Source: Myxococcales bacterium (lineage in GTDB: Bacteria > Myxococcota_A > Polyangia > Polyangiales > Polyangiaceae). Taken from it: 64,000 nucleotides of DNA. Shown here piece by piece: positions 20,768-30,015 of the stretch. The stretch's first letter is position 1, and every line of letters begins with the position of its first letter. A program made the position numbers and the translations under genes. The stretch spans positions 432,201-496,200 of the forward strand of contig JADJCA010000011.1 of assembly GCA_016703425.1 (NCBI GenBank). The letters are read 5' to 3'. Under the pieces are notes generated by a model. The model made no database searches and was not told the origin of the DNA. It saw only the letters and a list, made by a program, of their open reading frames with translations.

Positions 20768-21000
20768 GGAATCCTCTGCTTCTCGGAAACGGCATACGCC
20801 CCTTGGGGGCCCACTCTCCCCTTGGGCGGGGCGAGAATCGGACGGCCTTTGGGAGCAGCTATTCACCCCTTCGAGCCTCGAACTTCGTGGATGTCGCAAT
20901 TTGGCCACGCAGCGCGCGCTGCGGACCCTGGCGTTAGCGCAGGAGACCACGCGCGCAAGGGCTCAATTTCCACTCCCCCTGTTCGCGCTAGGATGGCGCC

Positions 21001-22668
21001 ATGTTTTTCCAGCCGCCGCCCCGTCTGGCCGACGCCTACGTAACGGATCGCCTGCTTCAGGCCTACCTGCGGCGTGTGCTTCCCAAAGACGCGCTCCTCG
21101 AGGTCGCCCCCGATCTCGCGCAGATGGGCGCGCTGATTCCCGCTCTCTACGAGCGCCGCGTCACGGAATACGCCATCGAGCCGCGACTCGTCTCGTGGGA
21201 CGCCTGGGGTCGGCGCGTCGATCGCATCGAGGTTTCGCCGCTGTGGCAGGAGGCCGCGCGCGTCGCCGCCGAGCGCGGCGTCGTCGGTGTGGCCTACGAG
21301 AAGAAGAGCGGCGCTTTCTCCCGGGTCCACCAGTTCGCGCTCGCGTACCTCTTCGACCAGGGAACAGCGGTCTACACGTGTCCGCTCGCCATGACCGACG
21401 GCGCGGCGCGAACGCTGATCGAAATGAACCATCGTGCGCTCATCGAGCGGGCCGTGCCCCGCCTGACGGCACGTGATCCTGCGCAGGCCTGGACGAGTGG
21501 CCAGTGGATGACCGAGCGAACGGGCGGCTCCGACGTGGCGCTCTCCGAGACCGTGGCGCGCGTGGCGGAGGGGGGACAGCACCGCCTCTACGGCACGAAG
21601 TGGTTCACCTCCGCGACGACCGCGCAGATGGCGCTGACGCTCGCGAGGCCCGAGGGCAACCCGCCCGGCGGCAAAGGGCTCGCGCTCTATTACGTCGAGA
21701 CGCGGCTACCCGACGGCTTGCCCAATGGCATCGCGATCCATCGCCTCAAGGACAAGCTCGGGACGCGCCAAGTGCCGACCGCCGAGCTCTCCCTCGACGG
21801 TGCCTTGGCGGAGCCCGTCGCCGGTCTCTCCGACGGCGTGAAGAACATCACGCCGATGTTGCTCATCACGCGTACGTGGAACTCGATCGCCGCCGTGTCG
21901 ATCATGCGCCGCGGCCTCGCCCTCGCGCGCGACTACGCCAAGAAGCGCATTGCCTTCGGTGCACCGCTCGCCGACAAGCCGCTGCACGCCGACACGCTAG
22001 CGGCGGTTCACGCCGAATACGAGGGCGCCTTCTTGCTCACGTTCCGTCTCGTGGAGCTCCTCGGTAGAGCGGAGGCGCGCGAGATCAATGAGCAGGAAGA
22101 GCAGCTGCTGCGCGTGCTCTCTCCCATCGTGAAGCTCACCACCGGCAAACAAGCGGTCGCCGGCGCCAGCGAGCTCGTCGAAGCCTTCGGGGGCGCCGGC
22201 TACGTCGAAGACACAGGGCTGCCTTCGCTCGTGCGCGACGCGCAGGTCCTCCCGATTTGGGAGGGGACGACGAACGTCCTCTCGCTCGACCTCTTGCGTG
22301 CGCTCTCGCGCAACGCGTCGGTCTCCGTGGTGGCCGCCGAGGTGAGCCGCGCTGTCGCCAACGCCGACCCGTCGCTCAAAGCCGCTGCGTCGCTCGCCAG
22401 CGGCGCCGTCGCGTCGGCTGAAGCCTGGCTCGCGCGCGCCCGCGAGCGCGGCCCTTCGGCGCTCGAGGCCGGCGCCCGTCGCTTCGCGCTCACGCTCGGC
22501 CGGGCCCTCGAGCTCGCGCTCCTCGTCGAGCACGCGTCATGGTGCCTCAGGCAGGGCGAGCGTGCGTCCGCCGCCGCCGCGACGCTCTTTGCCGCCGCGC
22601 CCATCGACTTCGTTCGTGCCGTGGATCACGAGGAGGAGGCCAAGCTCCTCGTTCGCTACGACGACTGA
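21001..22668 (+). CDS. AidB-like acyl-CoA dehydrogenase
   Basis: At 555 residues this is longer than ordinary acyl-CoA dehydrogenases and close to AidB (541). Family motifs: GQWMTERTGGSDVALSE (flavin/substrate loop), YGTKWFTSA, the mid-domain segment LKDKLGTRQVPTAELSLDGA, RRGLALARDYAKKRIAFG and FGGAGYVEDTGL with IWEGTTNVLSLD. AidB is induced by alkylation stress in E. coli and has weak isovaleryl-CoA dehydrogenase activity. The extra C-terminal helical domain of about 130 residues fits this branch. An AlkD-like gene lies 10 kb away, too far to argue for joint control. Confidence 0.88.
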   Translation: MFFQPPPRLADAYVTDRLLQAYLRRVLPKDALLEVAPDLAQMGALIPALYERRVTEYAIEPRLVSWDAWGRRVDRIEVSPLWQEAARVAAERGVVGVAYEKKSGAFSRVHQFALAYLFDQGTAVYTCPLAMTDGAARTLIEMNHRALIERAVPRLTARDPAQAWTSGQWMTERTGGSDVALSETVARVAEGGQHRLYGTKWFTSATTAQMALTLARPEGNPPGGKGLALYYVETRLPDGLPNGIAIHRLKDKLGTRQVPTAELSLDGALAEPVAGLSDGVKNITPMLLITRTWNSIAAVSIMRRGLALARDYAKKRIAFGAPLADKPLHADTLAAVHAEYEGAFLLTFRLVELLGRAEAREINEQEEQLLRVLSPIVKLTTGKQAVAGASELVEAFGGAGYVEDTGLPSLVRDAQVLPIWEGTTNVLSLDLLRALSRNASVSVVAAEVSRAVANADPSLKAAASLASGAVASAEAWLARARERGPSALEAGARRFALTLGRALELALLVEHASWCLRQGERASAAAATLFAAAPIDFVRAVDHEEEAKLLVRYDD

Positions 22669-22686
22669 GGCCCCGAGCACCGAGAC

Positions 22687-24063
22687 TCAATCGCCGGCGT
22701 AGAGCACCAAGCCTGCGAGCATCAAGTAGGCCAGGCAGGCGAGGCTCGCCAACATGATCACCGCAAGCCAACGCGGCGTCGTGTTTTGCCTCAAGACCGC
22801 CTCTTCGGGCATCTCGTCGACCCTCCGCTTGGGCTGCCTCATCGCCGACCAGATCATCAGTCCCGCGAGCGCGATCCCGAGCGTCAGCGAAAACATGGCG
22901 AGCCGCGTGCCGCTCCGGCGCGTCTCTCGCGCCGCCTCGTAGCGGCGCACGAAGCCATCGAGGGCGACGCCTCGCGCAAACGATGGCGGCTCGAAGAGGA
23001 GCCGGTCCGCGCTGGCGTCGCAGCCGGTCGCCGTGGCCTCGGGGACCGCTTCGCCGACGACGAAGGCGCGCGACACCGCCGTGCCTTGAACGAAGCCGTC
23101 GGCGCGGCTCGAAACGACGGCGAAATAGCGCCCCGCGACTGCGGAAGGCACGTCTACGGACGCCGTCGGCATCGCCATCGGCGCGCCGGGGACCGGCGTC
23201 AGCTCCTTGGTCGCGGCGGCGACGCGTCCAACGTCGTCGTAAAGCTCGATGTACACGAGCGGCTTGGGCGTCGGGCTCTTGACCACGAGCCTCAGCGGCG
23301 CGCCAGCCGCGGGGCGCGGCGGCTCGATCGCGATCTCGTCGCCGCCAGGAACCACCGGGAGCGCGCCGTACCAAGAGCTCGCCGTGCCGTCTTGGGCGGT
23401 GGCCGTCGCGCGGAGCGCGAGCAGGTGGCTTCCGGCTCGCACCGGCACCTTCACCCGGCCTCCGGCGCAGGGCACCACGCTGGGCACGGCGATTTCGAGT
23501 CCGGCCTCGCCCTCCAGCGCGACGCGCGCTCCTTCGGCGCCTGGGCCCGCGACGCGCAGCCAGATCGCCGAGTCGAGCGCCGGCGGCACGCCGCCAATGG
23601 GCGCCGTCAGCACGATGGAGAGGGGGCCATCGGCCTTCGTGGCGACGAGCGCCGGTGCCGCTCTCGGCGCTACGCCCGCCGGAACCGCAACGACGCCCTT
23701 AGCAAGGAGCGTTGCCCCACTTCGAACTTCGATGTCGACGGGATCGCCGGCGGCGATCTGTGCAAAGTGCAACTCCGCTTCCGCGACGCCCTCCAGGTTG
23801 GTCGTGCCGCTCCACGTGGCGCGCGTTCCGCGGGCCAGCGCCACCACGTCGAGGGGAACGGCAGGTGCGGCGTCCCGGATGCGGCGCGCCTCGCGCAACA
23901 CGCGGACCTGCCAGACGATGCGATCGCCGGTCTTTGGAGCCGGCGCTGGCAAAACGAAGGCGGCCATGCCCGGAGACTCGGCCCCCATGCGAAGCGCTGT
24001 AGCCATGGTCCCGAGGATGAGCAGCGGCGCGACTGTGGTGGCCAGCGTGCGAACGTATTTCAT
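22687..24063 (-). CDS. exported membrane-anchored protein of unknown function
   Basis: The protein has an N-terminal signal or anchor segment (about 7-25), an extracytoplasmic region of about 350 residues predicted as beta-sandwich-like repeats (for example VEAELHFAQIAAGDPVDIEV), and two C-terminal membrane helices (about 386-404 and 430-452). I recognise no family. Its ATG overlaps the stop of the upstream hydrolase (ATGA), so the two are coupled and probably act together in the envelope. It converges on the acyl-CoA dehydrogenase gene. Confidence 0.72.
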   Translation of the reverse strand: MKYVRTLATTVAPLLILGTMATALRMGAESPGMAAFVLPAPAPKTGDRIVWQVRVLREARRIRDAAPAVPLDVVALARGTRATWSGTTNLEGVAEAELHFAQIAAGDPVDIEVRSGATLLAKGVVAVPAGVAPRAAPALVATKADGPLSIVLTAPIGGVPPALDSAIWLRVAGPGAEGARVALEGEAGLEIAVPSVVPCAGGRVKVPVRAGSHLLALRATATAQDGTASSWYGALPVVPGGDEIAIEPPRPAAGAPLRLVVKSPTPKPLVYIELYDDVGRVAAATKELTPVPGAPMAMPTASVDVPSAVAGRYFAVVSSRADGFVQGTAVSRAFVVGEAVPEATATGCDASADRLLFEPPSFARGVALDGFVRRYEAARETRRSGTRLAMFSLTLGIALAGLMIWSAMRQPKRRVDEMPEEAVLRQNTTPRWLAVIMLASLACLAYLMLAGLVLYAGD

Positions 24064-25523
24064 GGCGCGCTTCGCTCTGGCGAGCTCGCGCTCGGGGCGG
24101 CCTCGGGCACGACACGCACGTCGACGCTCGCAGGAACCTCCTCGGCGCGCTCGACTCGCAACGGCTTCTTTTCAGGGCCCGTGTCGGCCCCGGCAGCGAA
24201 GGGCGCTCCGAGCTCGACGCTGCGGACTCCAACGGCACGCCGAATGACGATGCGCGAGGCTTCGCGCTCAACGTCGATGAAAGCGTCGCCCTTGCCAGCC
24301 CTGACGATGCGCACGCCGTAGGCGGCTGTGTCGCCACTTCGAACGCTGCGGAAGGTCACCCGCGAGGGGGCGCGAGGCCTCTGTGCGCTCGCGGCCTTCT
24401 CGACGACCGCTCCCGCGAAGCGCGCCACCAAGCTCCCATCGTGACCGGCTCTCTCGACCTTGTCGAAGCGTGAGCGAAACCCGCGCTCGCGTAGGGCGAC
24501 GTCGAGCATCGCGCTCTGCGCCACAGGCGAGACGCGATCGGCGTCACCGTGGATGAGCCAGACATCGAGGTGCCGCGCGTTGTCGACGACGTCTAGGGCG
24601 TTGACGCGGTGCGCGCCCGCCTCGTCGACGAGAATGGGCCGGACGTAGGTGCCGAGATCGTATTTCGAATCGCCGAAGAGACTCACCACGGCCGCGAAAC
24701 GATCGGGCCGATGAAAGCCGATGGTCGTGGCTCCCGCACCCCCCATTGACGCGCCCCAGATCGATACGCGAGTGTCGTCGATGCGCTGCGTCTGCGCGAG
24801 CGCGTCCATCGCGCGCACGACCTCGTTCTCAGCCTCTTCCGTGTAGAGCGAGTTGCCGAGCCCGCTCGGGAACAAGAGCACGACCGAGCGCGCGTCGGCG
24901 GCGGCCAAAAGCTCGGCGTAGGCGGCGTAGGTCCACGCGTCCCCGCCCCACGGGTGCGCCCCCACGAGCAGCGGCGCGGGCTTCTTGCGATCGAGGCCGC
25001 GCGGCACGTAGACGACGGCCTGACCGCCCCCGCGGGCTGAGCTGGGGAACGTCAAGAGCGCGAAGCCGCCGCTGGCGTCAGCCGGTGACTTCGCTCCGTA
25101 GCGGGGCGCGTAGCCGCACGCGATGCGGCGCTCGTAGCTTGATACGCGGACGTCGATCTCGACCGCGTGGGCCTCGGCGCGCGGCGGCAGCGGGAGCACG
25201 AGCGGCCCCTTTCCGCCTTGGACCGCCTTGCCATCGAGTCGAACAGCGTTTCGACCGGCACAAGGCGGGACCTCGAGATGAAGGCCCTCGCCACCGGCGA
25301 AGGCGAGGCGCAGCTTGTAGCGCCCCGGCGAGAGCGGCATGGATGACAAGGCGCGCCAGTCCACCGCTCGCGTCTCGGTGGGCGTCACGAGATCGACGGA
25401 CAACGTCGACGCGGGACCCCCGTTCACGCTCTCGTGCGCCACGAGGCGCACGCCGTCGGCGCTCGCGGAGGCCGGCCAGAGTGCCCCGGCTACCGCCGCG
25501 AGGAAGGTGAAGCGCCGAAACAC
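24060..25523 (-). CDS. secreted alpha/beta hydrolase (esterase/depolymerase-like)
   Basis: The GTG start at 25523 gives a signal peptide (FLAAVAGALWPASASA). A beta-rich N-terminal domain of about 160 residues precedes an alpha/beta hydrolase core. The core has PLLVGAHPWGGDAW (oxyanion-hole region), nucleophile motif GASMGG, LIHGDADRVSP (likely catalytic Asp) and ERAGHDGS (likely catalytic His). The order is that of secreted esterases, feruloyl esterases and PHB depolymerases. The substrate cannot be told. A C-terminal region of about 110 residues looks like an added beta module. It is coupled to the following membrane protein. Confidence 0.8.
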   Translation of the reverse strand: MFRRFTFLAAVAGALWPASASADGVRLVAHESVNGGPASTLSVDLVTPTETRAVDWRALSSMPLSPGRYKLRLAFAGGEGLHLEVPPCAGRNAVRLDGKAVQGGKGPLVLPLPPRAEAHAVEIDVRVSSYERRIACGYAPRYGAKSPADASGGFALLTFPSSARGGGQAVVYVPRGLDRKKPAPLLVGAHPWGGDAWTYAAYAELLAAADARSVVLLFPSGLGNSLYTEEAENEVVRAMDALAQTQRIDDTRVSIWGASMGGAGATTIGFHRPDRFAAVVSLFGDSKYDLGTYVRPILVDEAGAHRVNALDVVDNARHLDVWLIHGDADRVSPVAQSAMLDVALRERGFRSRFDKVERAGHDGSLVARFAGAVVEKAASAQRPRAPSRVTFRSVRSGDTAAYGVRIVRAGKGDAFIDVEREASRIVIRRAVGVRSVELGAPFAAGADTGPEKKPLRVERAEEVPASVDVRVVPEAAPSASSPERSAP

Positions 25524-25564
25524 GCCTCAACCTTTCTCAGATTCACGCCGGCCGCAATGCCGGG

Positions 25565-27319
25565 TCAGCCCGTCTCCAGCTTTAGGTAGCGACCGAGGCC
25601 GGCGGTGCTCGATGCGGCGATCCCCTTGCGGCCCTCGAGGTGTCGAATGAGCCCGATGAGCACCTGGTTGTTGGTCGCGACCATGTTGCTCTGCGAAGGC
25701 AGCCCATCCTCGTTGGTGATCACGCTGCCCGGCTGATTGACGAGGCCGGTGCCCGTCAGCTTGCCGCCCACCTGAGAGAAGTTGCTCGTGTCGTTGCCTG
25801 GGTCGGCCACGAAGTCGTTCGACGGCTGGTTGTAGGCCGCCGGCGCGTAGAGCCGGTCCTTGAGAGCTCCGGCGCCCGTCGGGCCCAAGATCAGCGAAAC
25901 ACCGACGTCGTTGTCGGAGCCCGAGAAGTCGCGTCCGCCTTCCGAGACGACGACGACGTAGACGCTCTGGCCCTTCGCGCTCGCCGCGTCGATGGCCTTG
26001 CCCAACATGTTGAGGCCGACGGCGAGTTGCCGCATGCCCTCGACGTACGACAAGCCGTCGTTGCCGGCGCCGGAGATCGACGTGTCGAAGGGCACGCCGT
26101 CGATGTCCGAGAGGTGGCAGAAGAGGTTGAAGTTGCGGAACGGCACGCCGTCGATGGCCAGCGCCGCCTGGACGAACTTGCACTGTGCAAGAAACTCCAT
26201 TCGGGCCACGGCCGTCGCATCGCCGTTCTTTGTCTGCACGGAGCCGCGCTCGAGTTTGTCGGCGACCGTGACGTTGGTGCTCTCCATGGCGGCTGCCGCC
26301 TTCAGCTTTTCAAATAGCTTCAGGATATTGTCCTTGCGCTCCTTCAGCTCCTTCGCGAAGTTGACCGGCGGGCTCGCGAGCTTGTCGAACTCCTGCACGA
26401 GGTCGTCGTCGATGAGCGAAACGAGGCCGAGGGCCGTGGCCTGTTGAATCGTGCTCACGTAGGTCGCGACGGACTTCGCGCCAAAGGCCGCCGACGACGC
26501 GTCGGAGCGGAGGACCGCGTTCTCGGGGGAGCCGCTCTCGGTCTCGGTGCCGGCGCCCATGTTGAAGCAAACGGCGCCGAGCGGTGATGGGATGAGGTTG
26601 CTCGCCTCCTCCGAGATGTGGAACGAGAGGTCGCCGCCCTTCTTCGGGTCCTGCGAGCCGGTGATGCAGCAGTTGTTGAAGGCGTGGTTGCTCGTCGGTA
26701 CCGATTGGTAGACGCCGAGGACCGCTTGGATCGCCACTGTGGTCGGGAAGTCGCCGACGTCGGTCGCGTCGACGGGCGCCGGCAACACGCTCGTTCCCAC
26801 CGTCGCGCCCTCGATGCGGCCCGTGTGCAAGATGTTGGCGAACCACTTGTTGAACGCCAGCTTGCGGTAGCGACCGGCGGCCAACGATTCGGGCGCGATT
26901 TGCTCGAGGCCCTGCGCGAGAAGGAAGTCCTTGGCGCCCGCGAGGCGAACCTGCCCCGAGCTCTGTTGACCGGAGGCCGAGCTGGAGAACGAGAGCGGCC
27001 CGACCGTGTTGTCGGTGACCCCTTGGATCTGCCCGAGCCGGAAAATCAGCGCCGGCAGGATGTGGTTCATCACCTTGATGGTGATGACCGAGATGTCCTG
27101 CGCAGGCGCCGCGAGCGCCGGCGAACCGCCCCAGGTGATGCGTGTTCGCGTGCGGATGGCTTCGCGAAGGATCGCGTGGGCGTCGATGCTCGACGGCGCC
27201 ACGTTGCGTGCCGAGATGGGCGTGAGGAGGCCGCTCGCGGGGCGCCTTTCGAAGCCCACGAACGAAGCTGCACCACCGGCGGCCGCACCGAGAAGAAGGT
27301 TTCTACGAGACAAGCGCAT
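25565..27319 (-). CDS. Tat-exported protein, distantly DUF1501-like
   Basis: The ATG at 27319 starts a twin-arginine signal (MRLSRRNLLLGAAAGG), so the folded protein is exported, possibly with a cofactor. The 584-residue product is the third gene of an operon with a lipoprotein and a two-haem-motif lipoprotein. The segment YVVVVSEGGRDFSGSDN resembles the 'V-SEFGRT' region of DUF1501 proteins, which accompany c-type cytochrome-domain proteins in Planctomycetes and myxobacteria. The similarity is weak and by eye. Only 11 nt separate it from the previous gene. Confidence 0.75.
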   Translation of the reverse strand: MRLSRRNLLLGAAAGGAASFVGFERRPASGLLTPISARNVAPSSIDAHAILREAIRTRTRITWGGSPALAAPAQDISVITIKVMNHILPALIFRLGQIQGVTDNTVGPLSFSSSASGQQSSGQVRLAGAKDFLLAQGLEQIAPESLAAGRYRKLAFNKWFANILHTGRIEGATVGTSVLPAPVDATDVGDFPTTVAIQAVLGVYQSVPTSNHAFNNCCITGSQDPKKGGDLSFHISEEASNLIPSPLGAVCFNMGAGTETESGSPENAVLRSDASSAAFGAKSVATYVSTIQQATALGLVSLIDDDLVQEFDKLASPPVNFAKELKERKDNILKLFEKLKAAAAMESTNVTVADKLERGSVQTKNGDATAVARMEFLAQCKFVQAALAIDGVPFRNFNLFCHLSDIDGVPFDTSISGAGNDGLSYVEGMRQLAVGLNMLGKAIDAASAKGQSVYVVVVSEGGRDFSGSDNDVGVSLILGPTGAGALKDRLYAPAAYNQPSNDFVADPGNDTSNFSQVGGKLTGTGLVNQPGSVITNEDGLPSQSNMVATNNQVLIGLIRHLEGRKGIAASSTAGLGRYLKLETG

Positions 27320-27330
27320 GGGTGGACTCC

Positions 27331-28047
27331 TCAGGGCAGTTTCGAGATGGCGGCCGACGCGAGGAGCGACGCGATGGCGACGCTCTTGTTGCTCAGGCAC
27401 TTGATTTGGAGCGCGGCGCGGGCCGCGGCGAACTCCGGTGAGGCGGGATCGAGCTGCGGGACGCAGCGGGCGAGCATCGCCTTCGAGGCCTCGGGCGTCG
27501 CGCACTCGCAGAGCGCAGCGTTCTTGCCGTTCGCGCAGCTCCGGCCCACGACGTTGGCCATGTTTCGCTGCGCCGTGACGTAGGGCAGAAGGAGGCTGTC
27601 GGCGCGGGTCCCTTGCCGCAAGTCAGCGGCGTCGCCGTCGAAGGCGGCGCGCTGAATCGTGACGATGTCGTCCTTGCCCTCGAGCGTGCTCACCGCGAAC
27701 GAGCTGGGCAGGATGGCGTTCGGGTTCGCCGCGCCGCTGGTCGTTTGGACCATGTCCGTGGTGATGAGCAACATGCCGTCGCCCATGCAGGCCTTCACCG
27801 AGTTGTAGAGCTGGGTCCCGCTCTTGGTCTGGAATTTCGGCTTTGGCGAAGCGATCGTGAACGTGCCCGCGTCGACGGGACCCGTGGGGACGCTCCCCAC
27901 CGGTGGCGGCGTCGACCCGACGGTTCGCGTGCCGTCGTCGACGGGACCGGTGCCGCCGTCGCCGTTGGAGTTGCATCCGGCCGCCATGACCAGCGCCACC
28001 TGCGCCAGCGCTGCGGCGTGAAAGAACGACTTTAGAGTTCGCGACAT
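27331..28047 (-). CDS. putative lipoprotein of the cytochrome operon
   Basis: The product has a signal with lipobox VMAAGC, a Gly/Pro/Thr linker and a domain of about 190 residues with five cysteines in its second half (RSCANGKNAALCECATPE and CVPQL, then IKCLSN). No CxxCH motif is present, so haem attachment is not expected. The ATG abuts the stop of the upstream cytochrome gene directly (TAG then ATG), indicating coupled translation. No family recognised. Confidence 0.75.
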   Translation of the reverse strand: MSRTLKSFFHAAALAQVALVMAAGCNSNGDGGTGPVDDGTRTVGSTPPPVGSVPTGPVDAGTFTIASPKPKFQTKSGTQLYNSVKACMGDGMLLITTDMVQTTSGAANPNAILPSSFAVSTLEGKDDIVTIQRAAFDGDAADLRQGTRADSLLLPYVTAQRNMANVVGRSCANGKNAALCECATPEASKAMLARCVPQLDPASPEFAAARAALQIKCLSNKSVAIASLLASAAISKLP

Positions 28048-29802
28048 CTATTCCTCGCAGGTGAGCGTGTCAGAGAGAAAGTAGCCCTTCATGAGGTCAG
28101 GCAGCTTCTGCTTGCCCGCCTCGTAGGCTGCCGACGCCTTCACGCTCATCTCGAGCGTGACCGCCGATTGATTCATGAACGCGCGCTGCGCGTGGCGCGT
28201 GAAGCCGCGCGAGAACGACGTGGTGTTCTTGAGGTACTCCTCCACGAGTTGCGCGATGTCGGCGACGGCCGCATACGGAGCGGCCTTGTTGCCGGTGGCG
28301 ACGCACGACTTGGGCGCGGCGGTGCTCGCCGCGAGGAGCCCCGTCATGAACGCCGGCGTGAGCTTGGTCGTGCCGATGGCCCAGGGCGACACCAGCGTCT
28401 CCGTCGGTTTCGCCGGGTTGGGGCGGTCAAAGAACGTGTCCCACTGCTCTTTGTCGGGGTTCGATGCCGTGGCCATCGTCGCGAGGTCGTAGATCGAGCC
28501 GTTCAGCGAGAACGGCCGGAACAAGACCGAGCCGGCGGCGAGTCCGCGTGCCACGTGGCAACCCTGGCAAACGGCGCCGTAGAGCGCGACGGCCGCCGAG
28601 CCCCGCGGAGCGCCGCCGATGGCGCGCATGTCGTCGCCCTCGAGGCACGAAGGCAAGCTGATGGCGTCACCGGTGGGGCCTGCCGTAGCGGCGAAGAGCT
28701 TCTCGCCGTAGAGCGTGAAGAAGATGAGCGCGACGCGTCCGTAGTTGTTGTTCTCGATGAGGAACGACGACGGGCGCGAAGCGAGGAACGCGCGCGTGGT
28801 AAAGAACGTCTTGCGCGGCGGGACGAGCTGGCATGGTGCCCAGGTCCCGGCGGCGGGAGCGGTGCAACCGTAGAGCGCCGCGGTGTTGCTCGACACCATG
28901 ACCGTGTTGGAGCGGAAGAGGTCCGCGTAGTTCACGGTGTCGTAGTTGCCGAGAATGAGGCGGTAGAACTCCTCCTTCAGGTCGGCCTGTTGCGGCGCCG
29001 TGATGCCCGCGACGTTGCCGATCGTCGGCGCGCCGCCGATGACGTTCGCGAGCTTCTTCATCGACGTGGTGAGGACTTCGAGCTTCCAGTCAGCGTCGAG
29101 CTTGGCCACGATGGCCTCGCGCTGGATGCGATTGACGGGCGCCGAGAGCTCCGACTCGCTGTACCCGGCGGTCTCGGCAGGCGTCGGGTATCGATCGAAC
29201 AAGCCGAGCGTCACCTGCGTCAGGAACTTCCGCAGCGACATGACCTTGCTGCACTGGAAATTCGCCGTGACCAACTGCTGCGTGTCGACCTTGTTCCCGT
29301 AGCGGCGATTCGCGTCGATAACGGAGAAGGGAACGCGGCGCGTGAACCAGTCGACGGATGCGGCGAGGTCGGCGCGCTCCTGCTCGTTGGCCGGTGCGGC
29401 GACGGGCATCGGCGACGGCGGCCCTGGCGTGTTGCCGATGCGGTGCAGGATCGTCTGGTACGCGGCGGCCGTGTAGTCACTCGTCTCGAGCCACTCGCGC
29501 GTGAGCGGCTTGGGCATCGGCCAAGCGCTGTAATACGGGGTCTGCTGGCCCGCGTCGTCGATGCCGTGGCAGTTGGCGCACGCCTTGTTCAACCAAGCGA
29601 TGGCCGTCGGGTCGTCCCAGTTGGCAATGCCAACGGGCTTGGGCGCAACGACGGCGCCGTCGGGCAGAACCGTCGGCGTGACGGGGCTCGGGAGGTCTGT
29701 GCCGCCATCGGGTGCCGGCGCGAGCTCATTGTTGCTCGTGGTGCCGCAGGCCGCCGCGACTGCAAGAGTCAGCGCGAGGCCCAACGAAGTCGTGGTTCGC
29801 AA
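28048..29802 (-). CDS. c-type cytochrome-motif lipoprotein
   Basis: The start is TTG at 29802, supported by AAGGAG nine bases upstream and by a signal ending in lipobox VAAACG. Two CxxCH haem-attachment motifs lie far apart: ACANCHGIDD at about 74-78 and CQGCHVARG at about 414-418. The region between them is mostly helical, with no motif I know. The arrangement resembles the DUF1592/DUF1588-type cytochrome proteins of Planctomycetes and myxobacteria that pair with Tat-exported DUF1501/DUF1552 partners. I infer extracytoplasmic redox or oxidative breakdown of an unknown substrate. It is first gene of the operon. Confidence 0.78.
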   Translation of the reverse strand: MRTTTSLGLALTLAVAAACGTTSNNELAPAPDGGTDLPSPVTPTVLPDGAVVAPKPVGIANWDDPTAIAWLNKACANCHGIDDAGQQTPYYSAWPMPKPLTREWLETSDYTAAAYQTILHRIGNTPGPPSPMPVAAPANEQERADLAASVDWFTRRVPFSVIDANRRYGNKVDTQQLVTANFQCSKVMSLRKFLTQVTLGLFDRYPTPAETAGYSESELSAPVNRIQREAIVAKLDADWKLEVLTTSMKKLANVIGGAPTIGNVAGITAPQQADLKEEFYRLILGNYDTVNYADLFRSNTVMVSSNTAALYGCTAPAAGTWAPCQLVPPRKTFFTTRAFLASRPSSFLIENNNYGRVALIFFTLYGEKLFAATAGPTGDAISLPSCLEGDDMRAIGGAPRGSAAVALYGAVCQGCHVARGLAAGSVLFRPFSLNGSIYDLATMATASNPDKEQWDTFFDRPNPAKPTETLVSPWAIGTTKLTPAFMTGLLAASTAAPKSCVATGNKAAPYAAVADIAQLVEEYLKNTTSFSRGFTRHAQRAFMNQSAVTLEMSVKASAAYEAGKQKLPDLMKGYFLSDTLTCEE

Positions 29803-29823
29803 CGGGTGAGCTCCTTGAGGGCT

Positions 29824-29856
29824 CTAGAAAATTACCGCCTTACGGCAATCATCTAG
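29824..29856. promoter_or_regulatory. 33-nt dyad upstream of the cytochrome operon
   Basis: A symmetric two-tier inverted repeat centres on base 29840: CTAGA / TCTAG outside and ATTACCG / CGGCAAT inside (one mismatch), with a 5-nt centre. It sits 22-54 nt before the TTG start, in an AT-richer patch. A regulator operator is the likeliest reading. An RNA hairpin is possible. Confidence 0.55.
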
Positions 29857-30015
29857 GATCACCATAATCGCACGGCTAGATCTGCGGTCAACTGAGCAAA
29901 GCTCGAACCAGGCCATCTAACCGCATGAAATTACTGGTGCAGTGTAGCCTGATGTAGGGGTCCCCGAAGTGTCTCCCGAAAGCGCCCAGGCTTTCGCGAA
30001 TCCACGGGTTTCGCC

